This document shows, piece by piece, positions 39,625 to 51,130 of a stretch of 64,000 nucleotides of DNA. Source of the DNA: Ophthalmolycus amberensis. Lineage: Eukaryota; Chordata; Actinopteri; Perciformes; Zoarcidae. Both the position numbers and the translations under genes were made by a program. The stretch is taken from the NCBI GenBank assembly GCA_024529925.1, contig JAFEUB010001038.1:3104501-3168500 (forward strand), given 5' to 3'. Under the pieces are notes generated by a model that was not told where the DNA came from, made no database searches, and worked only from the letters and a program-made list of their open reading frames with translations. How positions within the stretch are numbered: the stretch's first letter is position 1; every line of letters begins with the position of its first letter.

Positions 39625-39745
39625 AGCTCATCCCAAAAAAACGTCACACTTGTGCTTCCTTGGTGTCCTCGGCAATGCAACCTGCCAAGTCTGAAGACGA
39701 TCGTACGAACGGTCGTCGAGGAAATGGAAGGACATACATGCAGAC
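39625..39745 (+). repeat. LINE 3'-tail fragment
   Basis: Contains aagtctgaagacgatcgtac and acggtcgtcgaggaaatgga, followed by aggacatacatgcagac, a 3' end I recognise from fish LINE copies. No coding part remains. Confidence 0.5.
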
Positions 39746-42096
39746 TTCTATTTTAGCGAGCTGGATATTGTGTACTGAGATAAAATAAAATAAATAAAAC
39801 CCAATCCCCTGAGGTTCTATGCGTGTTGGAGGGACAGACTGTCCGTCAGATAACCCGGGGGTTGACAGTCCCTCAGCTGATTCCATCACGGAAGGCAATT
39901 ATGTCTGTGCATTATCATCTTGAGATATCAACAGGCTGCCAGGTCTGGACTCCCTTCATTTAAATGATGCCTGGCCTCCACTGTGCTGTGGCATGCTGTC
40001 ACAGCGGGCCAACACCACGAGCTATTGCCTGGTATATCACAGAAATCCCTGTTCTGCCGCCGTAATAACATATATCAATAATGTTTTAACAATTGAGATG
40101 GATAAAGAATTTATATGATGATGAACAGAGACGCCCGGTAGAATACAAAGAAGCACAAATACAATAATATTGAAGGTGAATACCAATATAAGAAAGGGCT
40201 TTAAAGTAATATGAAAGTTATAAGAAGAGATTTAAGACGAGTTCTGCAGGCGAGCTGGTCTTCCAAAATAATCAGGGAAACCTTGAAATCAATGATAAAG
40301 TGTAGATATCGAAAGCCTTCCTGCAGCATTCTGCACGGGCATCATTGGAATACAGTTAAAGTTTTGTCGTCTAGTTGGGTAAACTGATGATTCGGACGAA
40401 GTGATGCTGCTGCTGACATTTTCACAGCCTAACTGACATTTTCGAGCCATCACAAGTGTCACACCCCGCTGCTGCTGATTGGCAGCCAGTGTAATACGAC
40501 ACACCTAGCTCTTGTTGATACGCCGCTATTGAGAGTTTACGGCCAGGTTGAATCCTGCCGTTTCAGGTCGTGATCTTGTTTTCTTCCCTTAGTCGCTCCG
40601 TATTAAATCCCATCCTGCTCTCGGCACTTTTCCCCCCCCTGATTTATTTAAAGATACAGCGGGTGTTACTCGGTCCGTCTCCGCGGCCCCCCGGGGCGGA
40701 CGTCGCCCGGCTACAAACAAGCCGCGCGGGCCTACAACTCCATGTAACCCTGGCACTCAATTTCACTATCGTCTAATCTGTGGCGTCAGGTGATGATGGG
40801 GGAGCTCAATCTTGTGAAGCTACACACTTAGTGGTACATTTTGGTGTCAAGGAAAGCGTTTAGAGAGGTCACAGAAGACAAGACGGTCAAAAAAGACAAC
40901 ACGGAGCTGATACAGCACAAAGAACAGAAACGAACCTGCTCTCAAGGCTATGGAATCCCGTACTCTGGGCTTCATCAGTGTGTATGCGCTCCGGGGAAGG
41001 ATTAAGGCTCATAGCACAGTTTTAATCTCTGATACAGATTATGACTCGGGTTTCTACGAAAGGCTTCACCACTCTCAGATACAGTGTTGGCGCTAATGGA
41101 TGTCTGCTGCGTTCAGGCTCCTATACGTGCTTGCCTTTTTTAATTCGTGGCCATATCAAACAATTCTTTCTGGAATATATTTTCCTAAAAACGAATCCCT
41201 CGAGCTTCTTCACACAGCGAAGGAGTGAAAGAGCAGAGGCATTCTCACCATTCACTTTTATTTAACCCTTATTAACACCTTCTTGTTCACAAGCTTTTGT
41301 AACAGCCTCGGGGGCGAGATTTTCACGCAGTCACACACTCACAGCTGGGAGGTGCACACCATTACCAACCACGTGGCATTTTAGCAGCTTGTTTTCAAAA
41401 CTTTCGCTAACTTTACTGTTTATTAATACATATTCTTTTGTTGGTTCTTTTGCTCCCGTCTTGCTTTTAGTATTGAATTCTATTTGATTGCTCTCACGCG
41501 GTCTCCATCTTCTAGTATCCATTTTCTCCTCTCTGGCTCTGGGCAGCTCGGTCTGTGTCAAACACCCGTCAACAGTAGTTGCTTAAGCCGCAGAGAGTGT
41601 TATTCATTGTCTCCCCCTGCCCAGGTTGCTCCTGCCACTCCAGGGCTTCAGACCAGCAATTGTCCTGTGACCGGCCCACTTTTTTTTTAACCCCCGGGCT
41701 CCCAAGTCACGGTCTATTTCCTGACCGCTTACAGAGATTTGCTGGTTTGGTGGATGTGTATTCAACAGGCTTTCAGTGCAGGCTGGCCCACTGGCTTCCA
41801 CAGCAGGGGCAGAAGGCTTAGCTAATAGGTCTGTTTGCTAAGCCAAAGCTTGGATAACATGTTCAGCGATTGCCTTACAGTACCTACTGTGGATGTTATT
41901 AGTTGTCATGTTATTGTGTTTTATTTATAGTTCCTTCTCTGTAGACTTCTCCTTTTGATGGCATTGTCTCCCCTGACTTTCCCTCCTGCCCTTAAGGCAG
42001 GGGTGGGCAATTATTTTCCCCAAGGGGCCACATGAGAAACAAGGACTGTTGTGGAGGGCCGGACCAATAGACTGAACTCAATCAATTAACTTTGTG

Positions 42097-42300
42097 TGGG
42101 TCCATGTTGGAGTCGATGGCAATGAGAAGGCGGATAAAGCAGCAAAAAGGGCTTTGAAGAGTGGGAAAAATAACGTTAATGTAAATATAAGTAAGTCAGA
42201 AGCTAAAGTGGTGATTAAGGGACAAATCAAAAAGATATGTCAGAACAAATGTAATAAAGGGAGTAAAGGAAGATATCTGTTTAAAAATAAACCAAAAATA
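42097..42300 (+). pseudogene. RNase H domain fragment of a non-LTR retrotransposon
   Basis: The open frame reads WVHVGVDGNEKADKAAKRAL, the C-terminal RNase H motif of I/Nimb-like LINEs (a GNEKAD loop carrying the last catalytic Asp), then a Lys-rich tail (KSEAKVVIKGQIKKICQ, KGRYLFKNK). It lacks the preceding RNase H strands and any reverse transcriptase, and the frame runs into the minisatellite at 42318. It is a truncated relic inside the hAT element. Confidence 0.65.
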
Positions 42301-42317
42301 AACCATTGGTTGCATGT

Positions 42318-42890
42318 GTCACTGTCCATGGTGCTGAATCAATGATTGTGTGTCACTGTCCATGGTGCTGAATCAATGATTGTGTGTCACTGTCCATGGT
42401 GCTGAATCAAGGAACGTGTCACTGTCCATGGTGCTGAATCAAGGGTCATGTGTCACTGCCCATGGTGCTGAATCACAAATCGTTTGTCACAGTCCATGGT
42501 GCTGAATCACCAATCGTGTGTCACTGTCCATGGTGCTGAATCACGAATGTGTGTCAGTCCATAGTGCTGAATCAAGGAATATGTCACTGTCCATGGTGCT
42601 GAATCACGAATGTGTGTCACTGTCCATGGTGCTGAATCAAGGAATGTGTCACTGTACATGGTGCTGAATCAAGGATTGTGTGTCACTGCCCATGGTGCTG
42701 AATCACAAATCGTTTGTCACAGTCCATGGTGCTGAATCACAAATCGTTTGTCACAGTCCATGGTGCTGAATCACCAATCGTGTGTCAGTCCATGGTGCTG
42801 AATCAAGCGTCATGTGTCACTGTCCATTGTGCTGAATCACGACTGTCTGTCACTGTCCATGGTGCTGAATCAAGGATATCCTCTAGTCGG
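42318..42890. repeat. Minisatellite, 17 units of 31-34 bp
   Basis: Each unit has the core tgtccatggtgctgaatca followed by a variable 8-12 bp joint (aatgattgtg, aggaacg, cgaatg and so on). Seventeen gctgaatca cores were counted by eye. The CCATGG palindrome is kept in nearly all units. Confidence 0.93.
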
Positions 42891-43129
42891 AATGAGCATA
42901 CTTATAAACGCACTGTTACAACTCCTTCATAGTGTCATATTGCTTTTCTGAGAATTATGATAAGTTCATAGTTGATGCAAAAGTATACTTATGTACAATA
43001 TGTTATGTTGAACACAACCCAATTATTTTCAACACACCTCCCCTTGTCCTTGGTCATGGTGGCCACAGCACTTAAAAGAATAAACTTCATAATTCTCAAA
43101 ATTCTGACCCTTTGCTTTTTTATTAACAG

Positions 43130-43310
43130 CATTTACTTGTACTTTTACTTTCAATACTTAAGTACAATAAATATCAGATACTTTAAGACTTTTACTCAAG
43201 TAGTATTCTAATAGGTGACTTTTACTTTTACTGGAGTCATTTTCCAGTAAGGTATCTTTACTTTTACTCAAGTATGGCTTTTGGGTACTTTATACACCAC
43301 TGTGTATATG
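43130..43310. repeat. Copy of the 'tactcaagtaaaagta' interspersed repeat inside the hAT element
   Basis: Carries tttaagacttttactcaagt, ggtatctttacttttactca and gggtactttatacaccact, the last close to the usual family end. Confidence 0.65.
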
Positions 43311-43774
43311 TATTTCTTTTCGTTTGGTTGTCGTATTAGAGTCCTTAGTCCACTCCAGATTAGTGGGAGGCAAAGCTGTTATGCCAACCGCCAAAAAAAG
43401 CAAAAGAAAGAAGAAGAAGAAGCAGGCAGCTGAAAACGGTCCGACTTGAACACAGTTTTTTTGTCAACGCCCCTTTCTACGTCCGCCTGCTCTCGTCTGC
43501 TTTCCAGGCGAGGCGCAGTTCAACTCGAACGAGCCTAATGTAGGGACGCTGCTGCTCACATACGTTCATTAAAATACGTAAATTGAGAAGAAAAAAAACA
43601 ACCAAAGTCGCCTTCAAAATAAAAGCAATGCAGCTCTATTCTTGCATGATGTACACTTATTTACGTTTTATTCCTAATTTCCCAATGACCTCCCGCGGGC
43701 CTGACGGCAACAGCTCGCGGGCCGGATGTGGCCCGCGGGCCATACAATGCCCAGGTCTGCCTTAAGGTCTCCAC

Positions 43775-44110
43775 GAGGTTCACATTTGTGGTGTCTGGAG
43801 ATATTTTAAATGGATTAGCACCATGAAATTCATGGTGTCCAGAGGATGAATATGAAATAACTTTGGTGATCCCTTGACCTTCTGTCTGGCACAACCATCC
43901 TTTCAAAATGTTCATATGTTCAACAGTTTGGTTCATCACCTTATGTTTGTGTGGCTAATGTTAGCATGCTAAGAGGCTGAACTAAGATGGTAAACACTGT
44001 AGTCAACATTAGGCCCGCTAAACATCAGCACTGTGACATTGTCATCATGTTAGCATGCCGACGTTAGCATTTAGCTCTGTCTAACCCCACAGAGCTACTG
44101 GCATGTCTGT
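43775..44110 (+). repeat. Teleost 'gttagcatgctaacatgc' interspersed repeat, plus orientation
   Basis: Order of words: gatcccttgaccttctg, tcatatgttcaacagtttgg, aatgttagcatgctaagagg, taaacatcagcactgtgaca, catgttagcatgccgacgtt, cagagctactggcatgtctg. This is a very common percomorph repeat. A copy in the other orientation lies at 45130-45320. Confidence 0.65.
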
Positions 44111-44467
44111 AGACTCTATATTTTGGTTTAATCAGCTAATTAAATTTGGCTTCTTCACAAATTGTAAGCCCGTAAATAACCTTTGAAACACCTTCACCTG
44201 CTGGAACTAAAAACATTTCAGGAACATATTTTTAAGATAGCTTTTTTGCAGTTTGAATTTTATTCTAAAGGTCTAAACGCTAGCAACTACAGGTTTTGGT
44301 CACACGTACAGTATGTAAAGTGTGTCCATGTAGAGCTGCATGCAGACATAACATTAACATGAGAGCAGGCTCTTCAGCACTCATTGTACGTTCCCACTGC
44401 ACTCGACAATACAACTGTATCGCCTGGCTTTCTTTTTTGTATTCCACCCACGTCCTTTTACTCACTC

Positions 44468-44470
<3 letters not shown>

Positions 44471-44530
<60 letters not shown>
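44471..44530. repeat. (AC)n microsatellite
   Basis: About 60 bp of perfect AC. Confidence 0.95.
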
Positions 44531-44532
<2 letters not shown>

Positions 44533-44578
44533 GTTGATCCATCAACTGTTTAAAAGCATTTAACCATCCAAAATATAC

Positions 44579-44630
44579 AAATCCTCCCTTCTTGTGAGGA
44601 CCAAATGTCCTCACAAGAAGGGAAGGATTT
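44579..44630. repeat. Short inverted repeat (hairpin)
   Basis: Left arm aaatcctcccttcttgtgag, right arm ctcacaagaagggaaggatt, with a short loop around caaat and one mismatch. It lies between two CA/TG microsatellites. Confidence 0.8.
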
Positions 44631-44696
44631 AGAGTTGCATAGGTTTGCCAGTCCTGGCCTTTTCTTTCCCTCTCTCTCTCTCGCCCTCCTTGCATT

Positions 44697-44738
44697 TGTG
44701 TGTGTGTGTGTGTGTGCATTATATGTGTGTGTGTGTGT
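44697..44738. repeat. (TG)n microsatellite
   Basis: Two TG runs separated by cattatat. Confidence 0.9.
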
Positions 44739-45129
44739 AAGACACTGTTAGTGTAATGTGCATTCTCTCACCCATCGCTAACCATCCATCAGTGTTATTG
44801 ACTGCCCGGCGCTTCAGCTATAAACACCTGATGAGATGAAATATTGATTCCCCTTCCAGACTCTCACTCGCACACTCTCTCCCACATACACACATCACCT
44901 CCCACCCAATACAGCCAACCCCTCAGCCTATTTCATAGCTCCTGTGTACTTTTGAGTCATAGAGTACGGAGTCAAAATGATTTGTGTGGCGACTGCACTA
45001 CTTCGTCATTGCTTTATTTATGTTTTCCATATTTCTCACAGAGCAGACGGTTAGAGATGCATGGGAAGATGCATTTATCCTGAGGAATGCTTCGATCGTT
45101 TCACTTTATGAGGGAACTATAGAGAAACA

Positions 45130-45320
45130 GGCGGAGGTTATTGGGTATACGTTTACCCTGTTCACCATCTTAGTCTAGTGTGTCAGCAAGCTAACATTTG
45201 GTGTTTTTAACTGCACTAAAAAGTGCAAGCTGAGGCTGGTGGCAATGTGATTAGTTTTGCAGGAATATGACCATCAACCGAAGTGTTGCCAAGTCCAATG
45301 TGCATCACGTCATGTAGGTC
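45130..45320 (-). repeat. Teleost 'gttagcatgctaacatgc' repeat, minus orientation
   Basis: Plus strand shows ttaccctgttcaccatctta, agcaagctaacatttggtg, gctgaggctggtggcaatgt and gattagttttgcaggaatat, the reverse complement of the family at 43775-44110. Confidence 0.65.
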
Positions 45321-47861
45321 CTGGAGACCTCTATTGAATTTGAAGGCCAGTATTCATCGAAACTGGGCCCGTGCTGGACATTCAGCCTTGAATTGAAGTC
45401 TCTCTGTCCTTGAAGGTTAAACGCTGGGCAGAGAGTTAGTTTGGCTGCCGGTGCTGGTTTGTGGTCGGATAATGATGTCATTTTGGGTGCAAACCCACCA
45501 CTATGCTGGTGTCTGACACCAAAGCTAGTGTAATCAGTCCATCTGGATTCCCATTGGAGCAGTTCACTGGCCTGAGACAAGCCTGCTGAAAATGACCAAA
45601 CGATCCGGACAACTGTTATGTTTCAGCAAGTACATACGTGTGTCTTAAGGGGACAGAGCGTCATTATATGTACACCTATACGGATGCATTTATGTGAAAT
45701 AGAAGTACTTACATATTGATTAAATGCCAAACTGACAGCATATTGAGCTTTCCCAGTGTTGCGTTTTTAAACACAATGGTTTTAATGCAGGATCAATATT
45801 GCCAGTCGAGCTGTGGTAAGTACGCTTTGCTCACCACATGCTGCTGACATGCCACGTCTGAGTGCTCTATCCAGATCATGTGAAATTGACTCATTAGGCT
45901 GCATTCTACCTACTGTAATTCACCCTTTGTTCAGTACACAACAAGCTGTACAAACATAGACCTGTTTACCGTTGTTGCTGCTCTCCTTAGTGCTATTCAG
46001 AGCACTGCAAATTGTCTTGCACCGTAGAGACCCCACTGAGACCTTGGAGTTTTATTTTCCCTCACTTTTTCCTCACTTCCTTTAACCGTGTGTGTGTGTG
46101 TGTGTGTGAACCCCTTGCTGCCTGCAAAAACTTAATTGCTGCAAACTCGATGTTCTCAAATCGTGTTGGCATATAAAAAGTAAAACGAAGCTACTAGTTG
46201 AAGAAAAAATATCTATACTCTTGTGGATTCATGTACACAAATATTACACCGATGAGCTGACTTCTATCGCAACACTTTCAAAGAAAAAAACCCCGTTATG
46301 CAACAGGGCAAGCAATCGCGAATAAATAATCAGCCTTCCATTATTTCAACCATAATTACACAAAGTTTGATTTTATAGAGTTTTGACCACAGTGCAATGT
46401 TTTGATCAGAGATTCTGGCATAAGGACATGCATGTGACAGAGTATACATTCCTGTACCGTAGTAGCATTCCTGTAGCATTAGCTTAGCCGCAATTGATGG
46501 TTTAAACCTGTGATTTTTAGCTCAGTTGGTGGTCCCCTAACAATTCTGGATGTTCACCAGCTTTGCACTGCCTGTGTCTGTCTGTGGTTCGGTGCTGGAC
46601 CAGTAGTTTACATGGCTTCATCAGAGCCTCTTTGTTCCTTCACATTTAAACACAACTCGCTCAATGATCGTCAGACCCCGGTCGGAGCCTGCCGATGCTA
46701 CGCTATGATTGGCCAGTCTGCGTTTGAGGGGCGAGCAAAAGGTTCAGTTGCAGAGTTGGGTGATAATTCTCGTGGGTTTGTCACGATTAGCAACAGCATT
46801 TTTAGCTAAGCTAATTAGTTTAACTGCTAATAGAACCAATTGGTTTTAGTGAGAAACCCTAAATGTATACGGAGGTGTTTGTTTTCTAGATAAATCCACA
46901 CATTTAAGTTACACTTCATTGGGAGATGAGATGCAAACCTCGGCCTTACCACTTCTAACCGGCTCCTTATGACAATCACAATGTTATGTAATTAATTCCT
47001 TGTATGTGTATACTTGTAAGGTGACTTTCTGCTTTGATACCAAAGTCAGGTCATTTTGAGCTTTTCAAACAATCAAGCACTTCTGTCCTTTATCTGGCAA
47101 GGACACTCAATCACAGGAGTAACCCAGCCCCTTACCTCAACTACTATTATCAAGAAGCCCTGAATCAGAGCACTGAACCCTGCTCAATCACCAGTGGTTG
47201 GAGACTTCTGTTGTCCTCACGAACCCTTCTTCTGAATAAATACAAAGTTTAAATTCATCCCTGCTCTGCCCACTTCACGAGGAGGATGCTGTTCGAGGGT
47301 GTGAGCTCTCCCAGGCGTTGCATTGTGACACCAATAAGGCAGCTCTGTAATGAGCTGACAAACTGCATTCCAGTCCCTGGTTCTCCGGTGGCTGGAGTGT
47401 AACGGGCCCCAATGCTATTTTTGACCAGACCTGAAAATGTCCATTCTGCTCGGGCAGGAAGGGAGAGGACAGCAGAGGCTGACAAGCTCACGTTCTCGGG
47501 ATAGTGTTTGTCTCAGACAACATTTTATTTATTTCCACGTAGATGTTCCAGGCATAACAAGCACAGTCGCCCGCTGTTTGCTGTCTTGTATTTTTCAACA
47601 ACGCATTATTGTTTGGAGGGTTGTGCAGCACCAGTCAATTATCTTCAAGTGGACTTGACAGTGTGCCTTAATATTTATAGTATGCTGGGTACTTATATTA
47701 CCTTAACACCATAGTGCGTATGAAGAGAGGGTATATTATAATTATTCCAGCATCTGGACTTTTACGGAATGTACAGTGGGATTCATTTCATAAACTGGTC
47801 ACATTCCGTGTGCAACCTGGCATCTATGCAATAGTTATTGTTTCCTGAATGTCAACAGAGC

Positions 47862-47890
47862 CCCCCCCCCCCCCCCCCCCCACCCCCCCC
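47862..47890. repeat. Poly(C) run
   Basis: C run of nearly 30 bases broken by one A. Confidence 0.9.
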
Positions 47891-49455
47891 ATATCAGCTT
47901 TTTTTCATTCTGGACATTCATTTAGCCACTTGTTATTTATAGCTTGACTCGCGTTCAGGGCCAAATAGGAGTTTAAACGCGCTAGCGAGGCTCTGCATGT
48001 AGCCTAAGCGATGACTGCAATCTGTCTTTTCAGTCTTCTTCGCTCATGATCAGCAGCTCGAGGCGGCTGGTGGGATCTGGTGGGCGAATGAAATGCAACA
48101 GCTGATGTTTTTTCATGATGCAATCCCGGGCATAAAGTGGGTAAGCACATCAGCAGCAGCTCAACGGTCTCTTTTATTTAGTTACAGCTGAGAGAAAATA
48201 AGGGAATTTTCCTTTTAAAAATAATTGCGTGAATGAACGTAAACCTAAAACACATAAGGACATCTTTCGTAGTCCGTTTACTTGTCTCCAGCAGCAGCTG
48301 TTGCTGCTCATTTGATCCGGTGTGAAATGCATCACTTAGCTAGAGGATTCTTCTCAGGAAGACAACCAAACAGTCCGGATGCTCAGAGTATTTAACATTC
48401 TCTGCAGATGATTTAATGATTAACAATTTACCAATACTAGTAATGTGAAAGCAGGCCACTCGTAGTAACAAACCCAGAAGATGATCACTCGATGCTGCAG
48501 TTCCCCCAGCTTTACTGAGCGTTTTAGCGTCTTTCAGCTCTTTGTTTTGGTTTTAAAGCCCAAGACTTTTCTGTTTTAGTTCAGTCACAGGGCTCTCATA
48601 AGGAATCTGTTTTTAGCTCAACTGTTCCGAATAACCCACTCAATAATGCCTGACCCTTCGAACAGACACACAGTAAGTGACTAGCTGGTTAGTGACTTGC
48701 ATTTAGCAGCTAAAGAACCGGATATTTCAAAACAGAGCCAAAAGAAAGTCATCATGTGGCCAGAAACCCGATCAAACAACTTTTTTTCAATGTTGTATTT
48801 ACAGCTTGACAGGATTATCATCTCAATTATGTTTTCACATTAGAATGAAATCAGACCTCAGAGTGTAACCCTTCCAAAGTGGCGGTGTGCTGCTAAAATA
48901 TTCTGTGTCAGTCCTGCAAAGATACGAAAACAAGCTTCAGCAAAGCAAGCAGACTCTCATTGGAAAACTAGATTAATTGGCATTTACTTCTCCCCAAGCG
49001 CCAACGCAGCATATGACAGAAACATGGAGCGCACCCAGTCACGGCGCCGCATTGCAAAGGTTTCCAAATGCCATTTTGATATGCAGTGTTTCCTCCTGCC
49101 AGCGAGCATGAGCAATTAAGGCATGTTGCACTCAAGGAAGACAGGCAGCGCTCGGCGAAAAATCACACTGTGGCTCGACCCTCAAAAAATAAGCAATTAA
49201 CACCTGTTCTCCTGCCCTCGCTCGCCCTCCTGGCTCCCTGATAATTATTTTCAAAAGCCCTTGCTACTCCATTAAATCCAAAAATACAAGCCTGTGCATG
49301 TGCACGTATGTGCTTTTTCTGCCCAGTCTCTCTGACTCACTCGTTTTTTTACGCACGTAAACTTCAAAAGAAACAGGATTTAAAAAAACAAACTTATTGC
49401 AGCTTATGTTCTGACACAGTTTAACAAAAACACAGAATGTGTTATTTTTACTCTG

Positions 49456-49458
<3 letters not shown>

Positions 49459-49526
<68 letters not shown>
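49459..49526. repeat. (AC)n microsatellite
   Basis: About 68 bp of perfect AC. Confidence 0.95.
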
Positions 49527-49528
<2 letters not shown>

Positions 49529-49924
49529 GTAGGAAGACCTCTTAGCTATTCCTGCTCCTTCCATTACAGAGCAGCAACATAGTGCATTTGCTGATGCACT
49601 ACACTTCGAGGCAGAAAGGTATACGCTCGCTCTCTTTTGAGTAGAAGTTTGGCAAAGAGGTTGAATCAGAGTTCACAGAATGGTTGACAGACAGGCAATG
49701 GCACAAACGCATCTTTTGAATAAACTATAAGATTTTTCTTGCTGTTAGCAAACAACACAGCGCACGAAGAAGCTTGCAGAGCTATTGTGCGCTTGCATGT
49801 CACGACCGGCTAGTGTGTTAGCGGTTAGCTCTGCAGCAACAGTAGTTCACCAAGTAATGTGGACCAGTGTGGACGACGTGTGGATTCACGTCGTGGTTCT
49901 TCTTTCTGGTGTGACCAGTTGTTG

Positions 49925-50010
49925 GCGTTGGACGGAGCCAGGCTAGCTGTTTTCCTGTGCTTCAAGTCTTTATGCTAAGCTAGGCTAACAGGCTAGCTAA
50001 AATCTAAATC
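49925..50010. repeat. Fragment of the gctaagctaagctaa MITE family
   Basis: gagccaggctagctgttttc and gtctttatgctaagctaggc match the family consensus; neither end is present. Confidence 0.5.
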
Positions 50011-50867
50011 CGTGGATATAAATAGACAAACAGAGAGAATAAGAAAGGGACCCTCCTTTCTCTGCCCAGTTGAAGCTTGGGACATAGTGCCTGAATAGCC
50101 TTTCAGAGGAGACATGATTTATTTAAACCAGTTTACATGAGGGAGCAACATCACGCAGTTCAGCCACTCTTCTAATTCTTCTTCCTTTTTTTAAAAGTAG
50201 GGATTTCTTCTACAAAAACCAAAGCTCTAAATAAAGACGTGCGAGCCCTACTTTTTATATCTGTCCTGTGCTGCTGCTGCTCCCCACTCTGCTCCCCGGA
50301 AAATAAGTTCTGTTTCAGTTGTCATGCATGATTGAATGAAACTCGCCCACCAGGGGGAAGACGGCCAAAACAAAAAATGCAGAATCAAAAGAGGAACCAC
50401 AGAAACATGTAAAAAGAAAATGAAACACATATGTATTGTCTCAGCGAGTTGCAGACAGATGCAGGTCACCCCATCCGACCGTGTGTTTTGTTCTTGTTGT
50501 TTCTTGTAGGTGACTCTCAGTGTGATGTTCAAACATCTCACCGTGTCGATTTTGTTTTTTTCTGGCAAATTATAAAACTGTCGTGCTCGGCAGCAGATGC
50601 CAGCCACGGACTTGGCAAACGTACATCCATCTGCTCATGGAGTTTTGCTTTTCACATCATAATTCCAGTGACCATTTTTGTAGAGATAAAAAAATAAATA
50701 AAAACACAGCGTTTACTCGTTGTGGATAGAACTCAGCCTGTGGAAACAGCTGTATTGTGTCCTCGGTGGCTGTGAAGGAGCCTTCTGACCCCAAATAATA
50801 ACCCACATGACTTTTTCATTACAAACTGGCGGCGTGGAGTTTGAAGGATGCGGCTGTTTAAGGTCAA

Positions 50868-51130
50868 ATGAAAGATGCTGTTCAGTTGCATGATGGGAAT
50901 TATAGGATCCAAGTGTGGCTCATATTAGGGACTAAAAATCTCTTTTGACAAATATTTAAAAGAAATCTTTCTTGTGTACATCGTTTGGAGTAATTCCACT
51001 ACTTCTGGCGATAACTAGAAATGTAACTAATTACTATTTCAAATTAGGTAAAGTAATCACAATTCACTATTCACAAAGTTACTTTTGAGGGAACCTATTG
51101 TAACTCATTTTCAGTAACTTGCGCATCACT
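50868..51130. repeat. Two adjacent degenerate interspersed repeats
   Basis: 50868-50950 matches 12885-12990. 51010-51130 has the taactaattactatttcaa and gtaactcattttcagtaact words of the common fish 'gtaacgcgttactagtaac' repeat. Confidence 0.45.

Larger units (their letters stand above)
32000..41989. other. Intergenic stretch without supported genes
   Basis: I found no exon with family similarity on either strand. The content is unique-looking AT-rich sequence with a C run (33402-33414) and the SINE and LINE fragments listed at 37757-37850 and 39625-39745. The expected human neighbours TMEM177 and PTPN4 are not seen. Confidence 0.55.
41990..43767. mobile_element. Composite non-autonomous hAT element with 8-bp target duplication
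   Basis: CCTTAAGG at 41990-41997 and again at 43760-43767 flank an element of 1762 bp (41998-43759). Ends are CAGGGGTGGGCA on the left and, inverted, CAGACCTGGGCA on the right, followed on both sides by the ggccgg/ggcccgcgggcc stretch typical of hAT elements of the Charlie type. An 8-bp duplication fits hAT transposases. No transposase is inside. Instead the interior holds an RNase H fragment, a 17-copy minisatellite and a 'tactcaagtaaaagta' repeat, so other elements inserted into it or it captured them. Confidence 0.75.

Noticed and set aside
42714..42932. 72-codon frame (SMVLNQ/HGAES repeats)
   Set aside because: Translation of the minisatellite.
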